From: Leucobacter chinensis
GTDB taxonomy: Bacteria; Actinomycetota; Actinomycetes; Actinomycetales; Microbacteriaceae
Reading direction: 5' to 3'
NCBI RefSeq assembly: GCF_019049105.1
Contig: NZ_JAHQZR010000001.1
Location: 186,001 to 250,000, forward strand
Length of the DNA: 64,000 bases
How positions within the stretch are numbered: the stretch's first letter is position 1; each line of letters starts with the position of its first letter. This document shows positions 52,864 through 60,144 of the stretch, piece by piece. Below the pieces are notes generated by a model, which saw only the letters and a list, made by a program, of their open reading frames with translations, had not been told where the DNA came from and did not search any database. A program made the position numbers and the translations under genes.

Positions 52864-54120
52864 ATGAGCGACGCGAAGAGCTGCAACACGACCAGCTACC
52901 GCTGGGGCGGTGTCACGAAGGAGAAGCGGCGCGGCCTGCTGCGCCACTCGATGCGCGATCTCGACAAGCTCGCGGGCAACGAGATGAGCCACTCGAACAA
53001 GATGATCGACCCGGCCCGCACGCTCGACAACGTGACGATGATCAGCGACGGGCAGGGCGGCTTCGTGCGCGCTCAGAGCATCGACCAGGTGATCGAGCTG
53101 GCCGATGCGATGGTGGACGCCGCGCCCTCGAACGTGCGGCGCATGGCCGACGGGCGCGTGGTGCCGGTCGCGCTCCGCAGCGACGCCGCCGTGATGCTTG
53201 AGTACATCCTGGAACTCGATCCCGAGTGGACGGGTCCGTGGGCGACGGCGACCCCCGAGAAGCGGGCCGAGGTGCTGCGCCTGCTGAACGTCATGATCGA
53301 GGAGGTGATCGAGCGCGACGGTGCTGAGAACGTGGTCGCGTGGTCGTTCAACCTGGACGAGACGAACGCGCATGTGCACATGTACACGATCCCCGTCGAT
53401 GAGGCGGGCCGGGTGAACATGAAGTCGAAGTTCGACGGCCACAGCAAGGGCGGAGCGAAGCGCGCGTATATCGAGCGCCACGACGCGATGCGAACCCGAT
53501 TGAACGAGCACGGCTACGATGCCACGTTCGCCCGAATCGAGGGCTCCCCGAAGCACGAGGCGCTCGCCAAGTACAAGGCGAGGAAGGAACGCGAGAAGCA
53601 GGTGGCCGAGTTCTCCGAGAAGGTGATGGACGGCGACCGAGTGAACAAGGCCAACGCCGCGAAGATCGCCGCAGCTCGCGAGCAGCTCGACGCTGATCTC
53701 GCTGATCTCGAAGAAGCCGAGAACGACCTCGACGAGCGCGCCAGCGACATCGCCGCGCGCGAGACCGACTGGCTCACCCGCAAGCGCCGTCTCGACGCGA
53801 GGGAGCGCGATCTCGACGGGCGGGAGCAGGAGACCGCAGACGCCCGTCTCGCGGCTCAGCGCGAGCGGCAGGAGGCCGAGTCGCTCAGCGCTGCGAAGCG
53901 GGCCGAGATCGCCCGTGCGCGCGATCTGGTCGCCAAGGTCGAGTGCATCGACCCCGACATCGACCGCTGGCTCGACAATCGGAAGCTGGGTGATGGCCGC
54001 GTCATGCGCGACCTGTTCGACGCGGACATGAAGAAGACCCGCGCAGCCCGCGCCGAGGTGCAGGCGCTCATCGACAGCGATGCCCCGCAGCAGACCAGCA
54101 GCAGGGGGCTCGGAGAGTGA
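52864..54120 (+). CDS. mob: MobV/Mob_Pre-like relaxase
   Basis: 418 aa from ATG 52864, preceded by AGGAGG. SHSNKMIDPARTLDNVTM resembles the N-terminal motif of plasmid mobilization/recombination enzymes, and FNLDETNAHVHMYTIPVDEA is their metal-binding motif III (H/N-x-DE...HxH). Residues about 240-350 are a long charged coiled coil (LDADLADLEEAENDLDERAS). It would nick oriT and pilot single-stranded DNA through a helper conjugation system. No transfer channel genes are in the element. Confidence 0.85.
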   Translation: MSDAKSCNTTSYRWGGVTKEKRRGLLRHSMRDLDKLAGNEMSHSNKMIDPARTLDNVTMISDGQGGFVRAQSIDQVIELADAMVDAAPSNVRRMADGRVVPVALRSDAAVMLEYILELDPEWTGPWATATPEKRAEVLRLLNVMIEEVIERDGAENVVAWSFNLDETNAHVHMYTIPVDEAGRVNMKSKFDGHSKGGAKRAYIERHDAMRTRLNEHGYDATFARIEGSPKHEALAKYKARKEREKQVAEFSEKVMDGDRVNKANAAKIAAAREQLDADLADLEEAENDLDERASDIAARETDWLTRKRRLDARERDLDGREQETADARLAAQRERQEAESLSAAKRAEIARARDLVAKVECIDPDIDRWLDNRKLGDGRVMRDLFDADMKKTRAARAEVQALIDSDAPQQTSSRGLGE

Positions 54121-54161
54121 CCACGCAGCCGAGGGCAACAGTGCGCAGCACCGGCGGCAGC

Positions 54162-54737
54162 TCAGGCCCTCCCGCGCTGGTCTACCGGACGGGAGCGGTA
54201 CTCCTGCCATGCGTTGAGGAGGTCTGCTCGCCCACCCGCAGGGTTGGCCTCGTGGAATGCCCGGGTGAAGCGGTTGTACTCGAATTGCGCGTCGATGGGC
54301 TTCGCGTCCTGGCCGCGCGTCGCGAGGTAGTGGTCGAGCGCGTCCTGCATGGTCTGCGTGCCGTTTGCTCCGGCGAAGAAGGCTCGCATCTCGGCATCGA
54401 ACCGGAAGGACGGGCCGACCTGATCGGCGAACCAAGCCCTGACGACCTGGCTGCACCGCTGCCCAGCGGGGATCGTCGTAGCCGCCGTGAGTGGCCCCGT
54501 GAGCTGCGCACCGCCCTTGCGGGGTGCCCGCTGCGGCTCCACGAAGCCTACGCCGTCGAGCTTCGCGGCAATGCGCTGCGCCAGCAAGTCCTTGCCGCCC
54601 GTCGCGCGGATGCCCAAGCGACGGGCGAAGTCGGCGAGCTCGTCCTTGAGCCAGTACCAACGCAGCAGCTCGGCACCTGTCAGGCTGTCCGTCAGATCAG
54701 GGCGCTTCTCTTCGGTCACGAGGTACAACTCTACCAT
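54162..54737 (-). CDS. SAP domain-containing protein (DUF6434-like), cargo
   Basis: 191 aa from ATG 54737; the frame stays open to 55103 but that part reads through repeats and is compositionally unlike protein. Residues about 17-62 (LTGAELLRWYWLKDELADFA, then RLGIRATGGKDLLAQRIAAK) match a SAP DNA-binding helix-extended-helix. The C-terminal part (YNRFTRAFHEANPAGGRADL) is shared with actinobacterial SAP/DUF6434 proteins as far as I recall. Function unknown. The only minus-strand gene of the element; convergent with the relaxase. Confidence 0.7.
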   Translation of the reverse strand: MVELYLVTEEKRPDLTDSLTGAELLRWYWLKDELADFARRLGIRATGGKDLLAQRIAAKLDGVGFVEPQRAPRKGGAQLTGPLTAATTIPAGQRCSQVVRAWFADQVGPSFRFDAEMRAFFAGANGTQTMQDALDHYLATRGQDAKPIDAQFEYNRFTRAFHEANPAGGRADLLNAWQEYRSRPVDQRGRA

Positions 54738-54834
54738 GCCAGCACCGGCACCCCGCATCCGCAGGTCCGAGCACCTCATGGAAGGGGAACCCCCGCCCGT
54801 CAGGTGCTCGTGGGAGATGGTGGTCTGCTCTGGC

Positions 54835-54957
54835 GTACCCAGTTGCACGAGGCTGTACCCACTCGCGTACCCAGTTTGGGCACATAGCGGGTACAGCCTG
54901 TTTGCTGGTTTTCCAACAGATTTGGGCTCCATGTACCCACTTTCCGCGTGTACCCAG
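54835..54957. repeat. GTACCCA repeat cluster upstream of the SAP gene
   Basis: GTACCCA followed by G or C occurs at 54835, 54855, 54867, 54933 and 54950, with an inverse GGGTAC at 54889-54894. Spacings are irregular (20, 12, 66 and 17 bp). Lies 100-220 bp upstream of the SAP gene start. Confidence 0.7.
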
Positions 54958-55003
54958 TCGAAACGACATTTCTCCGCAGAGGGCGAAAAATCGTGATTTC
55001 TGC

Positions 55004-55281
55004 AAAATGACGGTACAAATCGGGATCGAAGCATTGGAACTTCACTGTAAGGGATCACAGAAAATGCTCGTTTATCAGGGGAAACGCGCGTGCGCGCGCA
55101 CATGCGCGACTGTCAAGATCATGCACCGATGCTGTACCGTCATTCTTCACGCCCTGCAAAATGACGGTACTCGCCGGTGCGGCTCAGTGACCGTTCTGCC
55201 GCGGAATCATGCGGATCTCGGCGGTTTCAAAATGTACCGTCATTTTGTACCGTCATTTTGCAGCTCGAAAAATGACGGTAC
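55004..55281. repeat. iteron array, AAAATGACGGTAC x6
   Basis: The 13-mer occurs on the plus strand at 55004-55016, 55158-55170 and 55269-55281, and on the minus strand at 55134-55146 (two mismatches at the end), 55234-55246 and 55247-55259; the last two are in direct tandem. Pairs in opposite orientation make inverted repeats. This is the expected form of a plasmid-type replication origin or Rep-binding region. Confidence 0.8.
55062..55076. repeat. AAATGCTCGTTTATC repeat, right copy
   Basis: Identical to 51069-51083; CGTTT here pairs with AAACG at 55081-55085 around an 8-nt loop. Confidence 0.6.
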
Positions 55282-55510
55282 ATTTTGCGCGTTGCAGTCC
55301 ACTCCGGCGCTCACCCCGGCGATACGGCGGTGCCCTGCACCCGCGAAGCGGGGGGGGGGGGCACATGCCACAGGCCAGCGCCGGGCCCGCGCCAACGGGT
55401 AGCGGGCGGTGTGCTTCTCGTCGTTCACATGAGGTGTAGAAGCACTGGGCGAAAGCGGCCACATCGCCGATCTGCACCGAGGCTACCGGCGTGTACCGCC
55501 CAAAAGCGAT

Positions 55511-55540
55511 GCGGGTACTTCTGCGGGTACTTCGGTACTT
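55511..55540. repeat. right integrase arm-type repeats
   Basis: GGGTACTT at 55513-55520 and 55525-55532 (12-bp period) and CGGTACTT at 55533-55540; the first 24 bp (from 55509) differ from the left-end copy at one base. Confidence 0.6.
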
Positions 55541-55555
55541 CTCGCAGAAAAACCA

Positions 55556-55593
55556 ACAGCCCCTGACCTGGTTTTCACCTGATCAGGGGCTGT
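55556..55593. terminator. element-borne terminator of tRNA-fMet
   Basis: ACAGCCCCTGA (55556-55566) pairs with TCAGGGGCTGT (55583-55593); the plus strand continues TTTT and the minus strand TTGGTTTTT. It replaces the chromosomal terminator displaced to 49384-49425. Confidence 0.85.
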
Positions 55594-55596
55594 TTT

Positions 55597-55634
55597 TCGT
55601 TGCGGGGGCAGGATTTGAACCTACGACCTCCGGG
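55597..55634. repeat. attR, 38-bp direct repeat within tRNA-fMet
   Basis: Exact copy of 49430-49467, covering the 3' 35 bases of the intact tRNA gene and 3 bp beyond. Confidence 0.9.
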
Positions 55635-55673
55635 TTATGAGCCCGGCGAGCTACCGAACTGCTCCACCCCGCG
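55600..55673 (-). tRNA. initiator tRNA-Met (CAT)
   Basis: 74 nt without encoded CCA. On the minus strand it begins CGCGGGG and ends CCCCGCAA: positions 2-7 pair with 66-71 while C1 faces A72, the mismatch that marks bacterial initiator tRNA. The anticodon stem ends in three G-C pairs around loop CTCATAA (anticodon CAT), another initiator hallmark. The T arm reads GGTTCAAATCC. The 3' third is duplicated at attL. Confidence 0.96.
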
Positions 55674-55821
55674 GCACAAGAATTAACTTTAGCAGCTCTC
55701 GTGGGGAATGCAAATCGCCTGCCGCAACCCGGGGGTGTCGTGGCTGTTGATAACCCGAGGAGGCAGCCGTTCAACGGCTCATTCTGGTGCTGCGTGGAAA
55801 AACTACGCAGGAAAGGAACAC

Positions 55822-58209
55822 ATGAGTGAATCTGCGAATCAAGTGCGGCGACCGCACGAGCGAAGAGTCGGGGTGATGGCCGTGCTCGCGTTGCTCATCG
55901 CGACGGTATTTGGTGGTTGGTGGTCATTACAGGGACAACCCGCGTTTGCGGCTTCGAAGGGAACGGGACAGGAGTACGGCGACCTCGGGTACCTCGGGTC
56001 GTTTCAACTGGCCTCTGGCGAACAGGCGTATTGCGTCGAGATCAAGGTTCGCGAACCCTGGAATCCGCAGCGTCCAGTGAGCACAGTCGACCAGCTTCCT
56101 TCGTTCGGAGGCGATCTTGCGATGGGTGGGCCGCTCGGCATGGGAGGAAAAGAACTGCACATGCCAGCGATGACCGATGCTTCGGTGATGCGTCAAATGA
56201 ACTATCTCATGACCGAGTGGGGCACGACGAAGGATGAAGCGCAGGCAACGGCCGTCGCACTTGCGATGTTCTTGGTAAGGGGCGACAACATCGGCTACAA
56301 CGAAGCTCTGCACAGGGCACTCGTAGAAAAGGGCCATAGCGCAATCGTCGACCGAGCAAAAACAATGGTTGCTGAGGCGAAGAAGAATGCGGTCGCACCC
56401 GTCGAAGGTACCGAGGTGAAAGCACCGGTGCTCACGGTTGGTGATAAACGAACCGGCACCGTTGAGTACTTTGCCGGAACCACTCGTATCGAACTGAAGA
56501 ATGCGGTATTTGCCGACACGAAGCAAACAGTGCGAGAAGTTGACGTGGCGAAGGGCGGCACACTGCCTATTGCAACAGTGCGACCAAAAGGGTGGGACTC
56601 GAGTTTTAACGTTGAAGCCAAGATTTCCTGGACGACTGGCAGGGACGGGTGGCGTGCAGACCTCAACCTGTACGAACCAACGGCTCCGGGAGAGCAGAGA
56701 ATCGTGACGCCAACGGGTAAGACGCGTGGGATGGAACGTGCAGGGACGCAGAAGGCTACCGTGAACGTCAAACACGAGTGGGCGCCGACGCTCACAACAA
56801 ACGTTCATGATCGCATCGTTCAGGTGGGAGGGAGCTTTCGCGACAGTGTGACGGTGGCAGCCGATAAACGCTTTGGTGCGTGGGCAACTGATCAGTCGGG
56901 GACATACATGCCGCTGACCGCTCACGGTACGCTCTACGGCCCGCTTGGGAGCGACCCGAGTGAAAACCCAAGTAACGACGTGCCACAAGGAACCCCGGTT
57001 GCCGGGACAGCCACCATTGAGATCACCGATGGTCCCGGGACCTATCAAGCAAAAGCCGACACCGTTGCTGTTGCTACCGGCTACTACACCTGGGTGTGGG
57101 GCTTCGACTGGAAGAAGCAGCCGGGGGCAGTGACCAAGCCCGAACGTACAGGGGTCTCATCGCTTAAACGTGAGGCTTTTCCTATTCGCGACGGCTTTGG
57201 TTTGGCTCCCGAGACGCATTTAGTACAGCAGCGTCTTACGCTAGCGACCAGGCTTGTTGAAGGCACACTCGGGCTTGGGTGGAGCGCGAAGGACGACGTT
57301 GCGGTAACGGCAGAGCAGTATGGCGGGTGGCTGAAGCAGGGAAGCGGAGACCGGGTGCCCGTAGTCTTGCGCGGTACGCTCTTCCACTCGAAGGAACGCC
57401 CGGAGCAAAGCGGCACCGCGCCCGAGGATGCTGTGCCGCTCGCTGAGACCCGACTCACCGTAACCGAAGACGGTATCTACGAAAGTGAGGCGGTTGCGAT
57501 TCCGCTCGACGTCACCGGGTTCGTCACCATGCAGTGGTGCGTCTATGCAGACGATCAAGCCGAGGGGCAGCGCGAGAACGTGCGTGAGTGGTGCGATGAT
57601 TACGGTGTTCCCGCCGAGACCGCAGAAGTCGTGCCGCCACGCGTAACGACGAAAGCCCAGGAAGAATCGGTTGAAGGCGAGACGCTGCACGATATCGCGA
57701 TCGTTGAGGGCCCGGTGCCAAACGAAGCCGAATTGACCTTCACCGCATACCTTGCGCCGGAAGAAGGGCAGACGCGGTATGACGAGCACTGGAAACCTAT
57801 TGGGCAGACCTGGACCGCTAGTGACCTCAGTGCGCTCAGTGACCGTGAACGCTGTCTTGCCCAACCGGTCGCGGTTACTCAAGCATTGACGATCGATAGT
57901 ACGGGTGAGCATCAGAGTGAAGATATTGTTGCTGGTTCTGCGGGCACAGTGCACTGGGTAGAAAGACTCACCGCGGTCGATCCCATAACCTTCGAGCGCG
58001 TGGTCGTGCACGAGGGAGAATGCGGTATCGCAAACGAGACTACGCGAATCACGCCCCAACCAGTTGAACCACCGAAGCCTGAGCAACCCGCGCCAAAGGA
58101 AGAGGCGCTCGCCGCAACTGGAGCCCCAAACACTGCTGGCATGATTGGAATCGCGGGAATTCTGCTCATGTGTACCGGGATCTTGATGCGTGCGCGCACC
58201 AAGAAATAG
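55822..58209 (+). CDS. LAATG-anchored surface protein with thioester-domain-like N-terminus
   Basis: 795 aa from ATG 55822. Basic N-terminus, hydrophobic segment 16-38 and likely signal-peptidase site after AFA (41-43). The first domain (about 50-190) resembles a Cys-Gln thioester adhesin domain: GEQAYCVEI with Cys71, then MNYLMTEWG and ATAVALAMFLVRG, where the expected Gln is Ala. Several beta-rich repeats follow. The C-terminus has LAATG (763-767), a hydrophobic helix and RARTKK, a class E-type sortase signal. Probably wall-anchored; ligand unknown. Confidence 0.75.
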   Translation: MSESANQVRRPHERRVGVMAVLALLIATVFGGWWSLQGQPAFAASKGTGQEYGDLGYLGSFQLASGEQAYCVEIKVREPWNPQRPVSTVDQLPSFGGDLAMGGPLGMGGKELHMPAMTDASVMRQMNYLMTEWGTTKDEAQATAVALAMFLVRGDNIGYNEALHRALVEKGHSAIVDRAKTMVAEAKKNAVAPVEGTEVKAPVLTVGDKRTGTVEYFAGTTRIELKNAVFADTKQTVREVDVAKGGTLPIATVRPKGWDSSFNVEAKISWTTGRDGWRADLNLYEPTAPGEQRIVTPTGKTRGMERAGTQKATVNVKHEWAPTLTTNVHDRIVQVGGSFRDSVTVAADKRFGAWATDQSGTYMPLTAHGTLYGPLGSDPSENPSNDVPQGTPVAGTATIEITDGPGTYQAKADTVAVATGYYTWVWGFDWKKQPGAVTKPERTGVSSLKREAFPIRDGFGLAPETHLVQQRLTLATRLVEGTLGLGWSAKDDVAVTAEQYGGWLKQGSGDRVPVVLRGTLFHSKERPEQSGTAPEDAVPLAETRLTVTEDGIYESEAVAIPLDVTGFVTMQWCVYADDQAEGQRENVREWCDDYGVPAETAEVVPPRVTTKAQEESVEGETLHDIAIVEGPVPNEAELTFTAYLAPEEGQTRYDEHWKPIGQTWTASDLSALSDRERCLAQPVAVTQALTIDSTGEHQSEDIVAGSAGTVHWVERLTAVDPITFERVVVHEGECGIANETTRITPQPVEPPKPEQPAPKEEALAATGAPNTAGMIGIAGILLMCTGILMRARTKK

Positions 58210-58295
58210 CGACCGGGTTAACCGTTCTTGCAGGAGGCGTTCGGCTGACTCATAGCATCGGTGTGCATTCTGGAGCCATCGAGAAGGGAAAACGC

Positions 58296-60116
58296 ATGAA
58301 CGAACCAACCGGTGCAAACCAGCAGCCCGAGAACCCGGTGGGCGCCCCTCACAGCGGGGCACCCACCGGGGATCAGCACGAATCTCGCGATGCCGGGGTC
58401 AGCCCACATGGTGAGACGACTGCTCAGCGCGAAGTAGGCGCCTCCGATTCGCCTCAGATGTCTCAGACTTTGCCAGCTGCAGCCCCGAACCCGACAGTGA
58501 CGCACGGGCAGTCGGCCACACCGAGTTCGACCGTACCGAGTTCGGTTGCATCATCAGCCACGGTGCCTCCCGCAATGTCGGAGCGCCCTGGCTCTACTCC
58601 TTCGCATGCTCCCGTCGAATCGTCGCCAGCAACACCAGCGTCAGTAACACCGTCGCCTTCTGCGCCGGTGGCGTCAACGCAGGCCCCCTCAGCTGCTGCG
58701 GGAGTGCAACGAGCCGGCGATCCGCAGCAGCATCAGGAAGTGCGGCAGGTTCGCAGCGATGTTCCTCACAACCTTGGTGGGGCTTCGCGTGCCACCACGG
58801 CTGAGGCGGTGACGCCTGGTCAACAAGCGACGTCAGTACTGCCACCGCTGCAGCAGGGTGGCTTGACACCACCTCCTCCCGGGCAAGGTGAAGGCTTTGG
58901 CCTTTCATCGGGTAAAGAGCCTCGGAAGCAGCATGCTAAGCGGTCATCGGGCCTCATTGCTGGCATCGCGATCGGTGCAATCATTGGTGCGATCGCGGGC
59001 GGTGCGACCGCCGCGATCGTGCTCGAAAACCGCGGTGATATTGCGGCCGATCCGAAGGGGTCGTCAGAGATTACGATTGCGAACCCTGAGGCTTCAACGC
59101 AGGTTTCGGCGATCGCGCAGGTTGCGACACCCAGCACGGTCACCATTGACGTCTCAAGCCGAGCTGGTTCAGGCACAGGTTCAGGCGTTATCTACTCAGA
59201 AGATGGCTACATCGTGACGAACGCCCACGTGGTTACGATCGATGGTTCGTCGTTCGCTGACACTCAGGTACGCGTCATGCTGAGTGACGGGCGCATGCTC
59301 GACGGCACGATTGTTGGTACCGACCCGTATGCTGACGTTGCTGTTATCAAGGTTGAAGCTGAGGGGCTCACTCCCATCACGGTTGCTGAAGACGATCTCG
59401 CGGTTGGTGATCTGACCGTCGCGATTGGTGCCCCCTTTAACCTCAGCAATACCGTGACGAGCGGTGTTGTGAGTACGCTGAACCGAGGTATTTCGGTGGG
59501 CAGCCCGCTGATTCCCAATGACGGTAGCGAAGGGCAGGAGCCGCAGGAAGAGAACCCATACGAGTTCCGTTTTGATGCGCCCGGCAAAAAAGAGCAGAGC
59601 GGCGGTGGCGGTCAGGTGACGCTTCCCGTGATCCAGACCGATGCCTCAATCAACCCCGGCAACTCAGGCGGGCCCCTGCTCAACGCGGCGGGAGAACTTA
59701 TCGGAATCAACGTTGCGATTGCCTCAACAGGGCAAGAAGAGGGCCAGGCTGGCAGCGTCGGCCTCGGCTTCGCGATTCCCGTGAAGCTCGTCGATCGTGT
59801 TGCAAGCGCGATTATTGATGGCGAGGCACCGACTCACGGTCTACTTGGTGCGACGGTGCTCGACGCCCGCGCGAGCGCTGCGGCGACGCAACGGGGTGGC
59901 CTCGTGCAAGACGTGGTGAAGGGGAGCGCGGCTGAGAAAGCAGGGATTCGCTCAGGCGACATCATCACCGCGGTTGATGGCGTCGCAACGGGTGATGGAA
60001 CGTCTGTCTCGGCAATGATCCGCTTTTATGAGGGTGGCACAGATGTCGAGGTGACACTCAACCGCGATGGGCAAACCAAAACCGAGACGGTCACGCTCGG
60101 AACGATGACCCCGTAA
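58296..60116 (+). CDS. HtrA-like S1C serine protease with PDZ domain
   Basis: 606 aa from ATG 58296 (AAGGGA upstream). Residues 1-215 are a long, low-complexity Pro/Ser/Thr/Ala/Gln cytoplasmic region, followed by a membrane helix (LIAGIAIGAIIGAIAGGATA). The protease domain has the triad His in VTNAHVVTIDG, Asp in YADVAVIKVE and Ser in NPGNSGGPLLNAAGELIGIN. A PDZ domain closes the protein (GSAAEKAGIRSGDIITAVDG). Extracytoplasmic quality-control protease. Confidence 0.92.
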   Translation: MNEPTGANQQPENPVGAPHSGAPTGDQHESRDAGVSPHGETTAQREVGASDSPQMSQTLPAAAPNPTVTHGQSATPSSTVPSSVASSATVPPAMSERPGSTPSHAPVESSPATPASVTPSPSAPVASTQAPSAAAGVQRAGDPQQHQEVRQVRSDVPHNLGGASRATTAEAVTPGQQATSVLPPLQQGGLTPPPPGQGEGFGLSSGKEPRKQHAKRSSGLIAGIAIGAIIGAIAGGATAAIVLENRGDIAADPKGSSEITIANPEASTQVSAIAQVATPSTVTIDVSSRAGSGTGSGVIYSEDGYIVTNAHVVTIDGSSFADTQVRVMLSDGRMLDGTIVGTDPYADVAVIKVEAEGLTPITVAEDDLAVGDLTVAIGAPFNLSNTVTSGVVSTLNRGISVGSPLIPNDGSEGQEPQEENPYEFRFDAPGKKEQSGGGGQVTLPVIQTDASINPGNSGGPLLNAAGELIGINVAIASTGQEEGQAGSVGLGFAIPVKLVDRVASAIIDGEAPTHGLLGATVLDARASAAATQRGGLVQDVVKGSAAEKAGIRSGDIITAVDGVATGDGTSVSAMIRFYEGGTDVEVTLNRDGQTKTETVTLGTMTP

Positions 60117-60144
60117 CCCAACGAGAACGACTACGCTTGGAGCA

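Larger units (their letters stand above)
54738..55596. other. right-hand noncoding control/replication region
   Basis: 860 bp with no credible gene. From left to right it has a cluster of GTACCC repeats (54835-54957), the 15-bp repeat shared with the xis upstream region (55062-55076), an alternating GCGC tract (55085-55110), six iterons (55004-55281), a run of 12 G (55350-55361), integrase arm-type repeats (55511-55540) and a terminator. Base composition in the iteron part is lower in GC than the rest of the window. Confidence 0.7.
49430..55634. mobile_element. integrative mobilizable element in tRNA-fMet
   Basis: A 6.2-kb island bounded by exact 38-bp direct repeats (49430-49467 and 55597-55634) that match the 3' end of the intact initiator tRNA gene at the right end. 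It encodes a tyrosine integrase, an HTH excisionase candidate, a replication initiator, a small acidic protein, a MobV-like relaxase and, on the other strand, a SAP-domain protein. Matching integrase arm-type repeats lie just inside both ends, and iterons lie near the right end. No conjugative apparatus is present, so transfer would need a helper. No named element was recognised. Confidence 0.9.

Noticed and set aside
52693-54660. Long minus-strand open frame (about 650 codons) opposite the relaxase
   Set aside because: Antisense frame of a high-GC gene with a strong sense-strand RBS and motifs; its composition (His/Arg/Leu-rich) is typical of a shadow.
54738-55103. N-terminal extension of the SAP-domain protein
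   Set aside because: It translates the GTACCC repeats and an iteron; the SAP domain begins naturally after ATG 54737.
54902-55402. Plus-strand open frame across the iteron region
   Set aside because: Runs through repeats, a GCGC tract and the G run; no RBS and no protein-like composition.
55927-57048. Minus-strand open frame inside the surface-protein gene
   Set aside because: Shadow of the plus-strand gene, which has a signal peptide and sorting signal.
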